Origin: Planctomycetota bacterium
Lineage (GTDB): Bacteria; Planctomycetota; Phycisphaerae; UBA1845
Assembly: GCA_029558835.1 (NCBI GenBank)
Contig: JAKQDH010000206.1
Coordinates: 32,713-96,712, forward strand
Direction: 5' to 3'
DNA length: 64,000 nucleotides
Positions 27,201 to 35,830 of this stretch are shown piece after piece. Each line of letters begins with the position of its first letter. The stretch's first letter is position 1. The position numbers were made by a program, and so were the translations under genes. The notes beneath the pieces are model-generated. The model did not search any database. It worked only from the letters and a program-made list of their open reading frames with translations, and had not been told where the DNA came from.

Positions 27201-30200
27201 GGGCCAGGCCATTGCCGGCGCCGGTTGGCGGCGCCGTCTCCCACCACCACACGCAGGGAAAGGCCACCGGGTTGCGGATTTCAACCCAGTACACCTTGCC
27301 GGGCTCGACGATGAGCGACGGGTTCAACGTGGCAGAGTAATGGTACTCCGGGAAACCTGTCTCGAACCCGATGATCGCGCCGGTTGCGGTTCTCTGCACC
27401 GTTCCGCCAAGGGGGTACATGGCCACCAGCTTACGCGCCAGTCCGTCCTCGTTGACGTAGAAGTTGACCGTGAAGTCGTCACTCGGGGTGCACGCTTCGC
27501 CGCAGGCGTCGCGATACGTGCCCCACCAGGAGAGGTCGGTGATCGTGGCCGCGTCTGCCAAAGTGAAACCGTCAGCCGCCCGCGCTCCGGAGTCCGCGTC
27601 TAACGCCAACAGGTAGGCTCCACCATGAGCCTGCTGGTCGGGTGACTGGCACAGCGAGACGGCTCGGGCCGCCGCAGTTTCCACCCGGCCATCCACCGCC
27701 CCCCGGAAGGCTCGCCCACGGAGGCGCTCGCCGCCGTGTCGTTCGCATTCGTCCGGTATGCCGTTGAGCTGGCAGTCGTCGCTGGCGCCACTGGCCACGT
27801 CGCACGCGTCGGGTATACCGTTGGCATTGCAGTCCGGGCTACTGCCCAGGCTCACGTCGCAACTGTCGGCCACGCCGTTCTGGTTACAGTCGCTCTCACA
27901 CTCGTCGGGGATACCGTTTTGCGTGCAATCCTGGCTGGTGCCCTCGGCAATGTCGCAACTGTCGGCGATGCCGTTGCTGTTGCAGTCGGGTTCGCACTCG
28001 TCGGGTATACCGTTGCCGGTGCAATCCTGGCTGGTGCCCTGGGCGATGTCGCAACTGTCGGCCACGCCGTTCTGGTTGCAGTCGGGTTCGCACTCGTCGG
28101 GGATGCCGTTGCCCGTGCAGTCCTGGCTGGTGCCCTGATCGATGTCGCAGGAATCGGGCACGCCGTTGGCGTTGCAGTCCGTGGCCCCGGGCTGACAGGC
28201 GTCCCCGATGCCGTCGTCGTCGCAATCCGCCTGGCTGGGATTGTAGTGACTGGGGCAGTTGTCGGAATCGTTGGGAATCCCGTCTCCATCGGAATCCGTC
28301 GCGCTGGTCTGACAACCCCAGCGAGCGATGTAGCTCGATGCTACGCCGCCCGCCGTGTTGAAACTTCCCCCTGCGTACAGCGCCGGCCCGGTCCCCTCGT
28401 CGAAGACGGTGAGGGCCCAGACTTCCTTGTTCGCTCCACTGCCCAGCGTGGACCACTGGGTGTCGTCCCACTTGGCGATCCGGTTGGCCTCCCCTCCGCC
28501 CGCCGTCGTGAACCAGCCTCCCGCGTACAACGCCGGCCCGCTCCCGTCGTCGAAGACCGTCAAGGCCCAGACGGCCTCGTTCGTCCCGCTGCCCAGAGCC
28601 GACCATTGGGTGCCGTCCCACTTGGCGATGCCGTTGGCCGGCACACCGCCCGCCGTTGAGAAATAGCCCCCCGCGTACAACGCCGGCCCGCTCCCGTCGT
28701 CGAAAACGGTGAGAGCGTAGACGTAGCTGCTCATTCCCCCCAGGCCCCACCAATGCGTGCCGTCCCACTTGGCAATCCGACTGATGACCAGCCCGCCCGC
28801 CGTGGTGAAATCTCCCCCCACGTACAACGCCGGCCCGGTCCCGTCGTCGAAGACGGTGAGGGCCCGGACACAGTTGTTCACCCCACTGCCCAGCGCGGAC
28901 CACTGGGTGCCATCCCATTTGGCGATCCGATCAGCCGGCACACCCCCGGCCGTGGTGAAGTTGCCACCGGCATACAATGCCGGCAGGTGGGGACCGTCTC
29001 CATCGTCGTCGAAAACGGTCAGTGCGAAGACACCGGGAATGGCCATCCCGCTGCCCAGGGCCGACCACTGCGTGCCATTCCATTTGGCGATCCCGTTGGC
29101 CGGCACGCCGCCCGCGGTCGCGAACCCGCCCGCCGCGTACAACGCCGGCCCGGTACCGTCGTCGAAAACGGTGAGGGCGTAGACATAAGGATACCCACCA
29201 CCCAGCACGCCACTGCCCAGCGCTGACCACTGCGTGCCATTCCATTTGGCGATCGCGTTGGCTGGCACGCCGCCCGCCATGGTGAACTCGCCCCCTGCGT
29301 ACAACGCCGCCGGCTGGGGGCCCTCCCCATCGTCGTCGAAGACGGTAACGGCCCTAACGCGGGCGTTCACCCCGTTCCGGTCGCCTAGGGCCGACCATTG
29401 CGTACCGTCCCATTTGGCAATTGAATCGGCCGGCGCACCCCCCGCAGTCGCGAACCTGCCCCCCGCATACAACGCCGGCCCGGCCCCGCCATCGAAGACG
29501 GTGAGCGCGAAGACACAAGGGGAGTTCCCCGCCATACCGAGGCCCAGAGCCGACCATTGGGTGCCGTTCCACTTGGCGATGCGCTTGGCCTCCCCGCCGC
29601 CCGCCGTCGTGAACCAGCCTCCCGCGTACAACGCTGGCCCAGTCCCGTCGTCGAAGACCGTGAGGGCACCGACGCCGGAGTTCATCCCGCTGCCCAGAGC
29701 GGTCCACTGGGTGCCGTCCCACTTTGCGACATAGTTCGCCTGCACACCCCCGGCTGCGATGAAGTTGCCCCCCGCGTACAACGCCGGCCCGCTCCCGTCG
29801 TCGAAGACCGTGAGCGCTTGGACACTAGGGGAGGGGCCCCCCATACCGAGGCCCAGGGCCGACCATTGGGTGCCGTCCCACTTGGCGATGCAGTTGGCCG
29901 GCACGCCGCCCGCAGTCGTGAATGCGCCCCCCGCGTACAACGCCGGCCCGCTCCCGTCGTCGAAGACGGTCAGCTGCCTAACAGTGGAGTTCATTCCGCT
30001 GCCCAGGGCCGACCACTGCGTACCATCCCACTTGGCGATGTAGTTCGCCGGCACCCCCCCGGCTGCGGTGAAGTTGCCCCCCGCGTACAACGCCGGCCCG
30101 GTCCCGTCGTCGAAAACGGTGAGGGCGTAGACCCAGTTGTCCATCCCGCCGCCCAGGGCCGACCATTGGGTGCCGTCCCACTTGGCGATGCGGTTGGCCG

Positions 30201-30810
30201 GCATGCCGCCCGCAGTCGTGAATGCGCCCCCCGCGTACAACGTCGGCCCGGTGCCGTCGTCAAAGACGGTGAGCGCGTGGACATAAGGGGAGGGGCCCCC
30301 CATACCGAGGCCCAGGGCCGACCATTGGGTGCCGTCCCACTTGGCGATCCGGTTGGCCTCCCCGCCGCCCGCTGTCGTGAACCAGCCTCCCGCGTACAAC
30401 GCCTGCCCGGTTCCATCGTCAAACACGGCCAGGGCATAGAGCGTATCATTCACGCCCGGCAACCCAAACCCCGGCGTCCAGGCCGGTGGGCAGGACTCGG
30501 CCAAGGCGCGCGGCACCGGCCAGGCCGTGATGCCAAGCATCACCGCGAGTCCGAGCAGGCACCGACGGAGGCCGCGGCTCAGACGTCCAGCTTGTTTCCC
30601 CACGGGCGAGGTATTCGTGCCACACTGGGGTTGGCCGGGCGCATTGCCAACCGGCGGCCCAGGCCACACCCAGCGCCGGGAGCCCGAAACCGTCCGCCCG
30701 TCTGCTGCCGTACCGGGTCTACACCAGGCCTGCGGGCGGTGCTGTTCACCCAGAGCTGAAAGCCAAGCCCCGCTACCTGCTGGCTGACTTGCCATCGTCG
30801 TCCGCCTCAT
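24277..30810 (-). CDS. giant secreted repeat protein with propeller-like repeats, TSP3/dockerin units and a caspase-like C-terminus
   Basis: The 2177-residue open frame starts at the ATG at 30810, six bases after AGGGAG; a GTG at 30603 is an alternative that removes 69 residues lying before a signal-like helix (LLGLAVMLGITAWPVPRALA). Residues of about 115-830 hold 14 repeats of roughly 50, each reading ALTVFDDG...ALYAGG.F.TAGG..AN.IAKWDGTQWSALG, probably a WD/Kelch-type beta-propeller pair. Then come about ten 22-residue TSP3-like units, a beta-sandwich, dockerin-like loops (DLDGDCDVDLDDYAGF), a Cys-rich stretch and a C-terminal domain. That domain has IDGHGN (His2002) and LAVCYGA (Cys2078), each after a hydrophobic strand. 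This is the dyad layout of clan CD peptidases (caspase, gingipain, CHAT). Activity is inferred. Confidence 0.75.
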   Translation of the reverse strand: MRRTTMASQPAGSGAWLSALGEQHRPQAWCRPGTAADGRTVSGSRRWVWPGPPVGNAPGQPQCGTNTSPVGKQAGRLSRGLRRCLLGLAVMLGITAWPVPRALAESCPPAWTPGFGLPGVNDTLYALAVFDDGTGQALYAGGWFTTAGGGEANRIAKWDGTQWSALGLGMGGPSPYVHALTVFDDGTGPTLYAGGAFTTAGGMPANRIAKWDGTQWSALGGGMDNWVYALTVFDDGTGPALYAGGNFTAAGGVPANYIAKWDGTQWSALGSGMNSTVRQLTVFDDGSGPALYAGGAFTTAGGVPANCIAKWDGTQWSALGLGMGGPSPSVQALTVFDDGSGPALYAGGNFIAAGGVQANYVAKWDGTQWTALGSGMNSGVGALTVFDDGTGPALYAGGWFTTAGGGEAKRIAKWNGTQWSALGLGMAGNSPCVFALTVFDGGAGPALYAGGRFATAGGAPADSIAKWDGTQWSALGDRNGVNARVRAVTVFDDDGEGPQPAALYAGGEFTMAGGVPANAIAKWNGTQWSALGSGVLGGGYPYVYALTVFDDGTGPALYAAGGFATAGGVPANGIAKWNGTQWSALGSGMAIPGVFALTVFDDDGDGPHLPALYAGGNFTTAGGVPADRIAKWDGTQWSALGSGVNNCVRALTVFDDGTGPALYVGGDFTTAGGLVISRIAKWDGTHWWGLGGMSSYVYALTVFDDGSGPALYAGGYFSTAGGVPANGIAKWDGTQWSALGSGTNEAVWALTVFDDGSGPALYAGGWFTTAGGGEANRIAKWDDTQWSTLGSGANKEVWALTVFDEGTGPALYAGGSFNTAGGVASSYIARWGCQTSATDSDGDGIPNDSDNCPSHYNPSQADCDDDGIGDACQPGATDCNANGVPDSCDIDQGTSQDCTGNGIPDECEPDCNQNGVADSCDIAQGTSQDCTGNGIPDECEPDCNSNGIADSCDIAEGTSQDCTQNGIPDECESDCNQNGVADSCDVSLGSSPDCNANGIPDACDVASGASDDCQLNGIPDECERHGGERLRGRAFRGAVDGRVETAAARAVSLCQSPDQQAHGGAYLLALDADSGARAADGFTLADAATITDLSWWGTYRDACGEACTPSDDFTVNFYVNEDGLARKLVAMYPLGGTVQRTATGAIIGFETGFPEYHYSATLNPSLIVEPGKVYWVEIRNPVAFPCVWWWETAPPTGAGNGLALYDATGDGYAAGDAGPYDLAFCVAGLAADEDCNANGIDDAEDISGGSSADCQPNGIPDECEADRNVNGVPDDCDIIGGFSRDKNFNGVPDEADCPTRPGDLDGDCDVDLDDYAGFADCLGATGPELLDGCVCADLDLNGAVEIADYLAFATGADTVDEACRIPLPDACPDSWATSLGGREETFYDFGVHGPIPAGFFGEGSDPFGDRVVLVGAPVDPNDVHGETDTQIQHGPVIFDENGAAEVVLEITALGLQASEPIVVSYDRGRTTEEWLMVVGLSSYHPGAGVLTAQLDGPEANSGTYDATVYVQPLFLFVKVQDLLDGVLPECVTMRVLDTGESREGREALPPITLSFTDQPFVRTAGPEILEQMAVPDCAQGNFVPGVREVRGPGGSRAGELTCESHVTEGEAHYFCPPECKGDDVCRYVKTGLVTPLASCTNVPWFPAHKLGTTCAGGGGCPGSAFKIKPCPGGGFATQAYTYLACVERQSICQGSCCGEHGGCVLSTWPLCDGQYTGANSCSPDPCPPTGACCYEDGACDKVLAFTCDRTGGEYEGDDVSCTPNPCPRVDLVGHRPGTLNAPGPAVAEADEDAPDSLFAAVNDDNDDNGPLEQRDNRDNVIGATDDDVVKITLRLLPSGLTEGVVQLSVNPPDSLRLFKADGLSLLNDLSVDLASPAGDLAGIVSSDVDIFVEGKDVPVGDPVEDVTIRLTYTRDGTELARDDVHLRMTWIMLPAASIWNPFWWDFGNCGETELWNVCATRGFVVTPHITYVDPGNWPVHTLLQFFDDVSSRTRGILWIDGHGNAGATTPGEIPIETYDDMGEAVLARNYYINTLGWPADTLTVSEGWSGKWAVCITVKFVQRYCVMRDHSAVFLAVCYGAVAGGGEPSLADAFAGLLEADNSFGYDDISYTPELISDTRAIFETIGGTKPIGGVSKNYTIREAYDGGGIDENQAEWPAHLVRGDHTVDSVRMYVPR
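27720..28200 (-). repeat. about ten TSP3-like coding repeats
   Basis: Imperfect 60-70-bp units encode alternating 'DCNxNGVxDSCDI' and 'DCTGNGIPDEC' segments inside the giant protein. The periodicity is at protein level, each unit carrying paired Asp/Asn calcium ligands and Cys pairs. They are coding repeats, not a CRISPR or intergenic array. Confidence 0.8.
28310..30460 (-). repeat. 14 coding repeats of about 150 bp
   Basis: Each unit contains near-identical blocks (for example GTACAACGCCGGCCCGGTCC and GACCATTGGGTGCCGTCCC on the + strand) and encodes one propeller-like repeat of the giant protein. Spacing varies by insertions in the loop after 'GMN/GSG'. Strong base-level conservation between units points to recent duplication or gene conversion, and to a risk of collapse in assembly. 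Confidence 0.85.
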
Positions 30811-31800
30811 GGTCGGCTCCCTGCACTGAACTCCGGAAGGACGCCGGTCATCCGCGCGTACTCCTCAACATGACATAGCAGCAAATCTGCCCCGCTCTGA
30901 CGAATTCGAAAGAACCGCGCGCGACCCGCCGCCCACGGCTCCCATGCCCGGCGGCACCCCCGGTGGGAGATTCGCGACCTGGCACCGGAACTCGCCGGGG
31001 CGAGATACGCCGGCCATACCTCGGCAGCCCCTCTGCATGCTCGGAATTCCCTGCAAGTCCGGGTGTGGCGACGAGCTGGGAACCGGTCGACAAAGCGCTG
31101 CGTGCCGACCTCACTCCTCGCTTTCCCAGTCGCTGAGACCACGAGGTAGGGGCCAGGATTGCCGGGAGCCGTCGCTGGCAAGTCCGAACTCCGAACGTGT
31201 TGTTGCTCGCTGATAGAATTGCGGGGATGACGCGACCACTCACACGCTCGCGGGCCGCCGGCCGAAGCGAACGCTGCCCGTCACCCACCGCGCCGTTGAG
31301 CGTCAGTATAGCAAGTGACACAGGCCAAAATCAAGAGAGTTGTGTTACCGTGCAGGATACGGGCGGCCTGCGCGGCGTCGCCAACACACACTGCTGGGCC
31401 CGCGCAGGCTGCGCCAAGTACCGCTGGAATCGCCCCCTCAATCGCTGGTTCGCACTGGCCAACGAAACTGTGACACCCCGCGCTCCATCACAATGTTAGA
31501 ATCCATCAACTGGCGGACAAACCGGCGCAAAGCTCGCGTACGGAGAACGTGCACACTGGGGTTAGACCTCATCCGTGATCCTAAAGGCCTGCCCGCCCAG
31601 AAAGGTCTGGTTACGGGGGGCGAGCCGGGTGTCCGCGACATCCGCCTCCTGCTCACGGCCATCGCCATGCCGCAGGCAGCGTTCGGGGACGAAGTGCTGC
31701 GCAAGGACCCGTTCGACATGGCCGTGGCCTACCTAGTCCACATACTGCAGAAGGCAGGCTGCCGACCGTCGGCCTTACTGCAGCGTGCCGGGTCTGGAAG
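30811..31800. other. 990-bp region without a convincing gene
   Basis: This stretch lies between the giant secreted protein and the ArdC-like gene, at the transition from chromosomal-type genes to mobile-type genes. Frames are open on both strands (for example 30848-31321 on - and 31340-31894 on +), but composition and lack of ribosome sites argue against them. One possible - strand promoter is listed separately. No tRNA was recognised that could be an integration site. It is the most likely place for an element boundary. Confidence 0.4.
31305..31334 (-). promoter_or_regulatory. possible sigma70-type promoter
   Basis: On the - strand TTGATT (31334-31329) is followed after 18 bases by TATACT (31310-31305), four and five matches to the two consensus boxes. 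It points towards the giant secreted gene, about 500 bases away, or to an unseen small transcript. Chance occurrence is possible. Confidence 0.3.
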
Positions 31801-32634
31801 CTACACGTCCGGCCCGATGGCCGCGATGATCTGTGAAGCGGCGTGCTGGATGCGGTCGAGGGATGCGGCCAGCGTCGCGGCCGTGCCCTGGTAGAGCTGG
31901 ATGTAGTCGCTGCTGGCCGTGTTCGTCTCCAACCCGATGGCCGCGCACACCACATGGGCCACCGCCTCGGCCTCGGTTTCACGGACGGTCTTGGGCAGCG
32001 GCTCGTGCCCGGCGCAGCAGTGGAGCAAATGGTGGCCGACCTCGTGGGCGAGCGTGGACAACTGCTCGGCCGGGGGCAGGTCGGGCAGGAGCACGATCGT
32101 GCTCCCGATGCAGGCACCGAGTGCTGGGGCGATGCGGCGAGAGTACTCGAGCGTGATGCCCTTCTCGGCGATGAACGCCTTGAGCCGGTCCGTGTACGGT
32201 CCGGGGTTTCCAGCAACTATGGGGAATTCTGGAAGCGGCGAACCCATTGTCTGCGAAACATCGAACACGTACGCGCCACGAAAGCCGACCACCGTTTCAT
32301 CTGTGTCTGTGTCGTCGCTTGCTGACGGGTGGCCCCCTTGTCCCTCGGCCGCGTTGTCGCGCTTCCGGCGTCGGACGCACGGAGCCAGGATGGCGATCCC
32401 ATGCTCGCCTTTGCGGACGATCCGGCCGAGTCGATTCCAAGTCGTTAGCCCGCACACGTGCCGGGCCTGGGGAAACTGGCGCAGGATCAGCATCACGTTG
32501 TGCACCGAGTACCGGGGGAACTTGGCCATCGCGGCCAGGTAGGCCTTGAGTGTGTCGCTGTGCCCGCGCTCGAGTTGCTGCGCCAGCCCTTCAATCTTCT
32601 CCTTCGCCAACTGCCGTGCTTCTTTGACCTTCAT
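31801..32634 (-). CDS. ArdC-like antirestriction protein with zinc-metallopeptidase motif
   Basis: This 277-residue protein has an N-terminal ArdC-type single-strand-DNA-binding domain (about 1-100: KFPRYSVHNVMLILRQFPQARHVCGLTTWNRLGR, then KGEHGIAILAP). The C-terminal half is a peptidase with HEVGHHLLH and a downstream glutamate in ETEAEAVAHVVCAAIG, a zincin arrangement. Such proteins are carried by plasmids, conjugative elements and phages to protect incoming DNA from host restriction. It lies at the left flank of the integrase/defence region. It is the first clearly mobile-type gene when entering from the left, transcribed away from the integrase. Protection from a particular restriction system is not shown. 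Confidence 0.8.
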   Translation of the reverse strand: MKVKEARQLAKEKIEGLAQQLERGHSDTLKAYLAAMAKFPRYSVHNVMLILRQFPQARHVCGLTTWNRLGRIVRKGEHGIAILAPCVRRRKRDNAAEGQGGHPSASDDTDTDETVVGFRGAYVFDVSQTMGSPLPEFPIVAGNPGPYTDRLKAFIAEKGITLEYSRRIAPALGACIGSTIVLLPDLPPAEQLSTLAHEVGHHLLHCCAGHEPLPKTVRETEAEAVAHVVCAAIGLETNTASSDYIQLYQGTAATLAASLDRIQHAASQIIAAIGPDV

Positions 32635-32822
32635 TTTCTCACGCTCCGAGGTGGGTTCCTCGACGAGCGGGAACCCACCCTCGGCACGCGCTGGGGGCCG
32701 TAGGCCAGAAGTCGCTGCGTCGTCATCACTTGGCCAACCGTCGTGCGTGACCGGAGTGGATACTGATGCTCAGCGGCGGCCGATCGGTTCAGCGGTCAGG
32801 TCCGTCGCACGGAGTGTGACGT

Positions 32823-33683
32823 ATGAAAAAGCGAGACAGTCACCGCGGAGTGTGCATGACCGTTCCTGCAGTGGACGAGCGCGAGCTGAAGTGGGCCTTC
32901 CGCCTGGCGAACGATTTCTTCGAGCACATTAAGGTAGGCCTATTCGGTCGCATTCCGCGAATGGATGCTCTAACAGCCGGGTTCTTCCAGCGCAACACCG
33001 CCCGCGCCCACGTTCTTAACGGCCCGATTCTCCGCAAGCACCACCTGCCCATTCGCGACCAGCAAGACTTTGCCGTTCGGCTGGTCGCCTGCTGCACCGA
33101 TGCGTCGGCCGTCGTCAGCGTTGGCGGCTTCTGGGCTGTCGTTCGTTGTGCGGCGTGCGGCTACTGGTGCTGGAGTCGCCAGTCGCCGTGCAAGCGGTGT
33201 GGTGCGCCGGCGGTCCCAGTTCTCAAGAATCGCTACCGTTATTGGTACCTGAACGGTGAATTGCAGGTGCGCGACTCGGACGAGATTTGGTCATGGACCT
33301 CCCGGGCGCTGCATGATCCCCGCCACCGAGTTCTCGCTTGGGACGATGAATACGGTGGCAAGCGCTGGGGCAGAGTGCCCGAGCCCCAGAACGACGGCCC
33401 CTGGCGGCTCCAGCCCTGGATGCGACCTCACTTCACGCTCAACTATCCAGTAGTTCAGCGATTGCTCGGGCGCGAACCGGAGTCCAGTACTGCGGCTGCG
33501 GCGCAGAGCATTGGAGCCCGAGCCTCTGCATCCTTGCCGCTTTTGCGCGTTAGTCCCCAGAAGCTGAAGAAGTCACTGGAGGCTGTGAGCACCCGGGTGT
33601 TCCACACGAACGAGCGTGCTACTTGTGCGCCGGGAGTGATCAGATGGACAGGGCCGATGACGAAACGATCGGCTGCTCGCTGA
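32823..33683 (+). CDS. unknown protein with a four-cysteine zinc ribbon
   Basis: This 286-residue protein is not recognised. A central zinc ribbon is clear: CAACGYWCWSRQSPCKRCG holds two CxxC knuckles. It is followed by a Trp/Tyr-rich segment (YRYWYLNGELQ...WSWTSRALHDPRHRVLAWDDEYGG). The C-terminal 80 residues are basic and low in structure. A start at 32823 gives an N-terminal 11-residue tail; the ATG at 32856 (MTVPAV) is also possible. It is divergent from the ArdC-like gene, with both promoters in 32635-32822. A nucleic-acid-binding role in the mobile element is plausible but unproven. Confidence 0.55.
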   Translation: MKKRDSHRGVCMTVPAVDERELKWAFRLANDFFEHIKVGLFGRIPRMDALTAGFFQRNTARAHVLNGPILRKHHLPIRDQQDFAVRLVACCTDASAVVSVGGFWAVVRCAACGYWCWSRQSPCKRCGAPAVPVLKNRYRYWYLNGELQVRDSDEIWSWTSRALHDPRHRVLAWDDEYGGKRWGRVPEPQNDGPWRLQPWMRPHFTLNYPVVQRLLGREPESSTAAAAQSIGARASASLPLLRVSPQKLKKSLEAVSTRVFHTNERATCAPGVIRWTGPMTKRSAAR

Positions 33684-33913
33684 TGGACCGGGTACACGAC
33701 GACGCGTTGGCGGTCGGCCGAGACGAAGGGCTCATGGTGAGCCTGAAGACGCGCGCGCGCCGACTCGATGCGTGGCGGTCCAGCATCGCGGCCACGTTTG
33801 CCTGCGGTCAGCGAACCGGCATTCCAGGTGTGCAGCCGTATGCAATACTCGTGGGCGAACGGGCGATGCGCGAGGCGCGTCCACGCACCGGTAGATTACG
33901 GATCGTCGCATGA
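33644..33913 (+). CDS. possible small protein overlapping the zinc-ribbon gene
   Basis: This 89-residue open frame starts at an ATG seven bases after GGGAG, overlapping the end of the preceding gene by 40 bases. It has charged N-terminal residues (MDRADDETIGC) and a mixed middle, but no recognisable domain. Good ribosome-site spacing supports it; the lack of family and the high-GC setting count against it. Confidence 0.35.
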   Translation: MDRADDETIGCSLMDRVHDDALAVGRDEGLMVSLKTRARRLDAWRSSIAATFACGQRTGIPGVQPYAILVGERAMREARPRTGRLRIVA

Positions 33914-34068
33914 TCGACATCGCCCAGGAGACATTGATTCCGCTCCGCGAGGCGCCGCGGTGCCTGCCACGGCGACCGAACGGCAGGCGCGGTCCCTTGA
34001 TAACGGGAAACTCGCCCCGGCGACCGCGGCGCCCGCATGCTTCACCGAGCAGAATGTGAGACAAGGAT

Positions 34069-34284
34069 ATGTCCGACCGTACGACGCATATGCTTGATCG
34101 ATATTCGACGGTGAGTTTGAAGACGCTCGCCACGTTGCTCGATGCGCATCGCTCGTCGGTGCGCCGCTGGCTGAGCCAAGCTGGCGTGCGCCCCATCGTG
34201 GTTGGACGTGGTCGCAACGCCGGTATCCGCTACCGCTGGCGGGATGTCGAGCAGTGGCTCGCGACGCGCGAGGAAGTCGACTGA
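34069..34284 (+). CDS. AlpA/excisionase-like helix-turn-helix protein
   Basis: This 71-residue protein is one winged helix-turn-helix of the AlpA/Xis (HTH_17) type: VSLKTLATLLDAHRSSVRRWLSQAGVRPI, then a wing with GRGRNAGIRYRW and 'RDVEQWLATRE'. Such proteins bind attachment sites and steer the integrase towards excision, or act as regulators of an element. ACAAGGAT precedes the ATG. It is convergent with the integrase, and the two stop codons abut with no spacing (TGATCA at 34282-34287), an arrangement that could let the two transcripts interfere. Excision control is inferred from fold and neighbour. Confidence 0.75.
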   Translation: MSDRTTHMLDRYSTVSLKTLATLLDAHRSSVRRWLSQAGVRPIVVGRGRNAGIRYRWRDVEQWLATREEVD

Positions 34285-35538
34285 TCAGCCGGCTTCGTCG
34301 CGCACAATCCGCAGCTTCGGTTGCCCATTATCCGCAGACTCGTTGCCATGGAGTTGGGCCAGCACTTCTTGCAGTAGCCGCGCCGTTTGATCCGGCGGCC
34401 GGTCTCGGTCCGTGAACTCCACACTGTCGTGCATCGCCTCCGGAACCAACGCTGCGTAGTGCCGACGGCAGATCTCGGGGCTGTTGCCCATCAGGGTCGC
34501 GATCTTGTAAAGCGACTCGCCACGCTGGGCGAGGTGGCTGCCGAACGTGTGTCGGAAATCCAGGCAGGACCAGGAAAGACCGCATGCCGCGTTGGCGGCC
34601 CGCAGATCCTGCGAGAAGTTGTCCGGGTGCCACCGTGTTCCCGTCGGAGACGGAAAGAACCAGATGGGGCCAGCAGGTGGCTCGTAAGTACGCAGGATCT
34701 CCAGCAAGGCGCTGCTGATCGGCACGACCCGGTTCCGTTTCGTCTTCGGCTGCCAGAAGTCCCCCTCAATCGTCTTGGCTCGCACGTGGATGAGCCGCGT
34801 CTCCAGGTTGACGTCCTCACGCGTCAACCAGATCGTTTCCTCCCGCCGCAGCCCGGCATAGATGTAGATCGCGACCATCGCGTGCATGAGCGGGTTCGGC
34901 GTGAGTGCCTCCAGTTGCTGTTCGACCTGCTCCAGCGAAAGGAACCGGATCTCTGGCGCCGCCTCGTGCTGCCGCTCTACTCCGTCGGCCGGATTCGGAT
35001 AACGCCGATCCCGGGCCCGAAAGCCAAGGTGCTTCGTCGCGTACACGAAGAGCCGGTGCAGCACCTGCCGCATGCTGTTTGCCGTTTTTGGTGACCAGCC
35101 GTCGTCACGGATGCGGGCGGAGATGAACTGGTTGATCATCGTGGGTGAGACGTCTTCGAGGATCGCGACCTTCACATGTGCGTGGGCGTACTGGTCGGTC
35201 AGCCGCTTCGGCGTTTTCGTCTTGGACCAACCGCCGGGCAGGCCGGGTTCGAGTGCTTCGCAGATCGGCCCGAAGAAGACCCGCAGCCGGCTCACGTCGT
35301 TCTTGCAGGATTTGAACGTCCGCGTGGCCTGCAGGTGCTCGCAGAACCTCTGCAGGACCATGCGGATGGGCAGACGGCTGGCAGCTTGCAGCTCACCGAT
35401 GGAAAGCTCGTACTCGATGCGCTTCTTCTTCTCCTTCGCGACCCGCTCGTTGGTGGTGCCGAGGGATTTCTGCACGTGCTGCCCGTTCGCGTAGTACGCG
35501 ATCCAGAACCACTCTCCTCGCTTGTAAAGGGATGCCAT
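34285..35538 (-). CDS. tyrosine recombinase (phage-type integrase)
   Basis: This 417-residue protein has an N-terminal arm-binding region (MASLYKRGEWFWIAYYANG), a SAM-like core-binding domain around 70-190, and a catalytic domain (about 210-390). Catalytic residues visible are Arg in AGLRREE, Lys in QPKTKRNR, Arg-His in LDFRHTFGSH, and Tyr in RRHYAALV. The first histidine of the usual HxxRH box is Leu here (LDFRH), a tolerated variant in many phage-type enzymes. It integrates and excises an element at a specific att site. It lies at the left end of the defence/phage region. Its own attachment site is not seen; no tRNA was recognised beside it. Confidence 0.9.
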   Translation of the reverse strand: MASLYKRGEWFWIAYYANGQHVQKSLGTTNERVAKEKKKRIEYELSIGELQAASRLPIRMVLQRFCEHLQATRTFKSCKNDVSRLRVFFGPICEALEPGLPGGWSKTKTPKRLTDQYAHAHVKVAILEDVSPTMINQFISARIRDDGWSPKTANSMRQVLHRLFVYATKHLGFRARDRRYPNPADGVERQHEAAPEIRFLSLEQVEQQLEALTPNPLMHAMVAIYIYAGLRREETIWLTREDVNLETRLIHVRAKTIEGDFWQPKTKRNRVVPISSALLEILRTYEPPAGPIWFFPSPTGTRWHPDNFSQDLRAANAACGLSWSCLDFRHTFGSHLAQRGESLYKIATLMGNSPEICRRHYAALVPEAMHDSVEFTDRDRPPDQTARLLQEVLAQLHGNESADNGQPKLRIVRDEAG

Positions 35539-35691
35539 GACAGCCTTCTCCGACGACCGTCGAGTTCGGCCGTCCTGAAAGTAACCCAGGCTGTCTCTGC
35601 AGGAGTGTCACAGGGGTGACGTGTCGCCGACGCCGTTTTCGATCACTACATTTTCACTACATTCTCGCGATCGAAGGCGTCCGGACAACGA

Positions 35692-35721
35692 AGCAGGGAC
35701 GGCTAAGTGGCCGTCCCTGCT
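35692..35721. terminator. perfect 12-bp hairpin after the defence operon
   Basis: AGCAGGGACGGC (35692-35703) pairs with GCCGTCCCTGCT (35710-35721) across a six-base loop (TAAGTG). It lies about 110 bases downstream of the helicase stop on the - strand and upstream of the integrase start, so it most likely ends the leftward defence transcript. No strong U-run follows. Confidence 0.55.
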
Positions 35722-35830
35722 CGACTTACGTGACTAGCGGGGGCGCGACGGATACCGCTTCAACTTCGGGAAGCGTTCTGGCGGAAGTTCAAGCGGGCAG
35801 CGTGAGCGGAAGCTGCATCCAGGGCGCGTC

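Noticed and set aside
27720..30460. Regularly spaced near-identical DNA blocks that look like a CRISPR or satellite array.
   Set aside because: The spacing follows one open frame and each block encodes the same protein repeat; spacers are not unique and the lengths vary by codons.
29557..30759. A + strand frame with repeated short Arg-rich blocks (400 residues).
   Set aside because: It mirrors the propeller repeats on the other strand, with no start signal and no known domain.
30811..31800. A tRNA or att core as integration target near the integrase.
   Set aside because: No cloverleaf or T-loop pattern was recognised by eye, and the other end of the element is outside the window.
31340..31894. 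A + strand open frame of 184 residues near the element edge.
   Set aside because: No ribosome site, mixed composition, no motif; overlaps the end of the ArdC-like gene in antisense.
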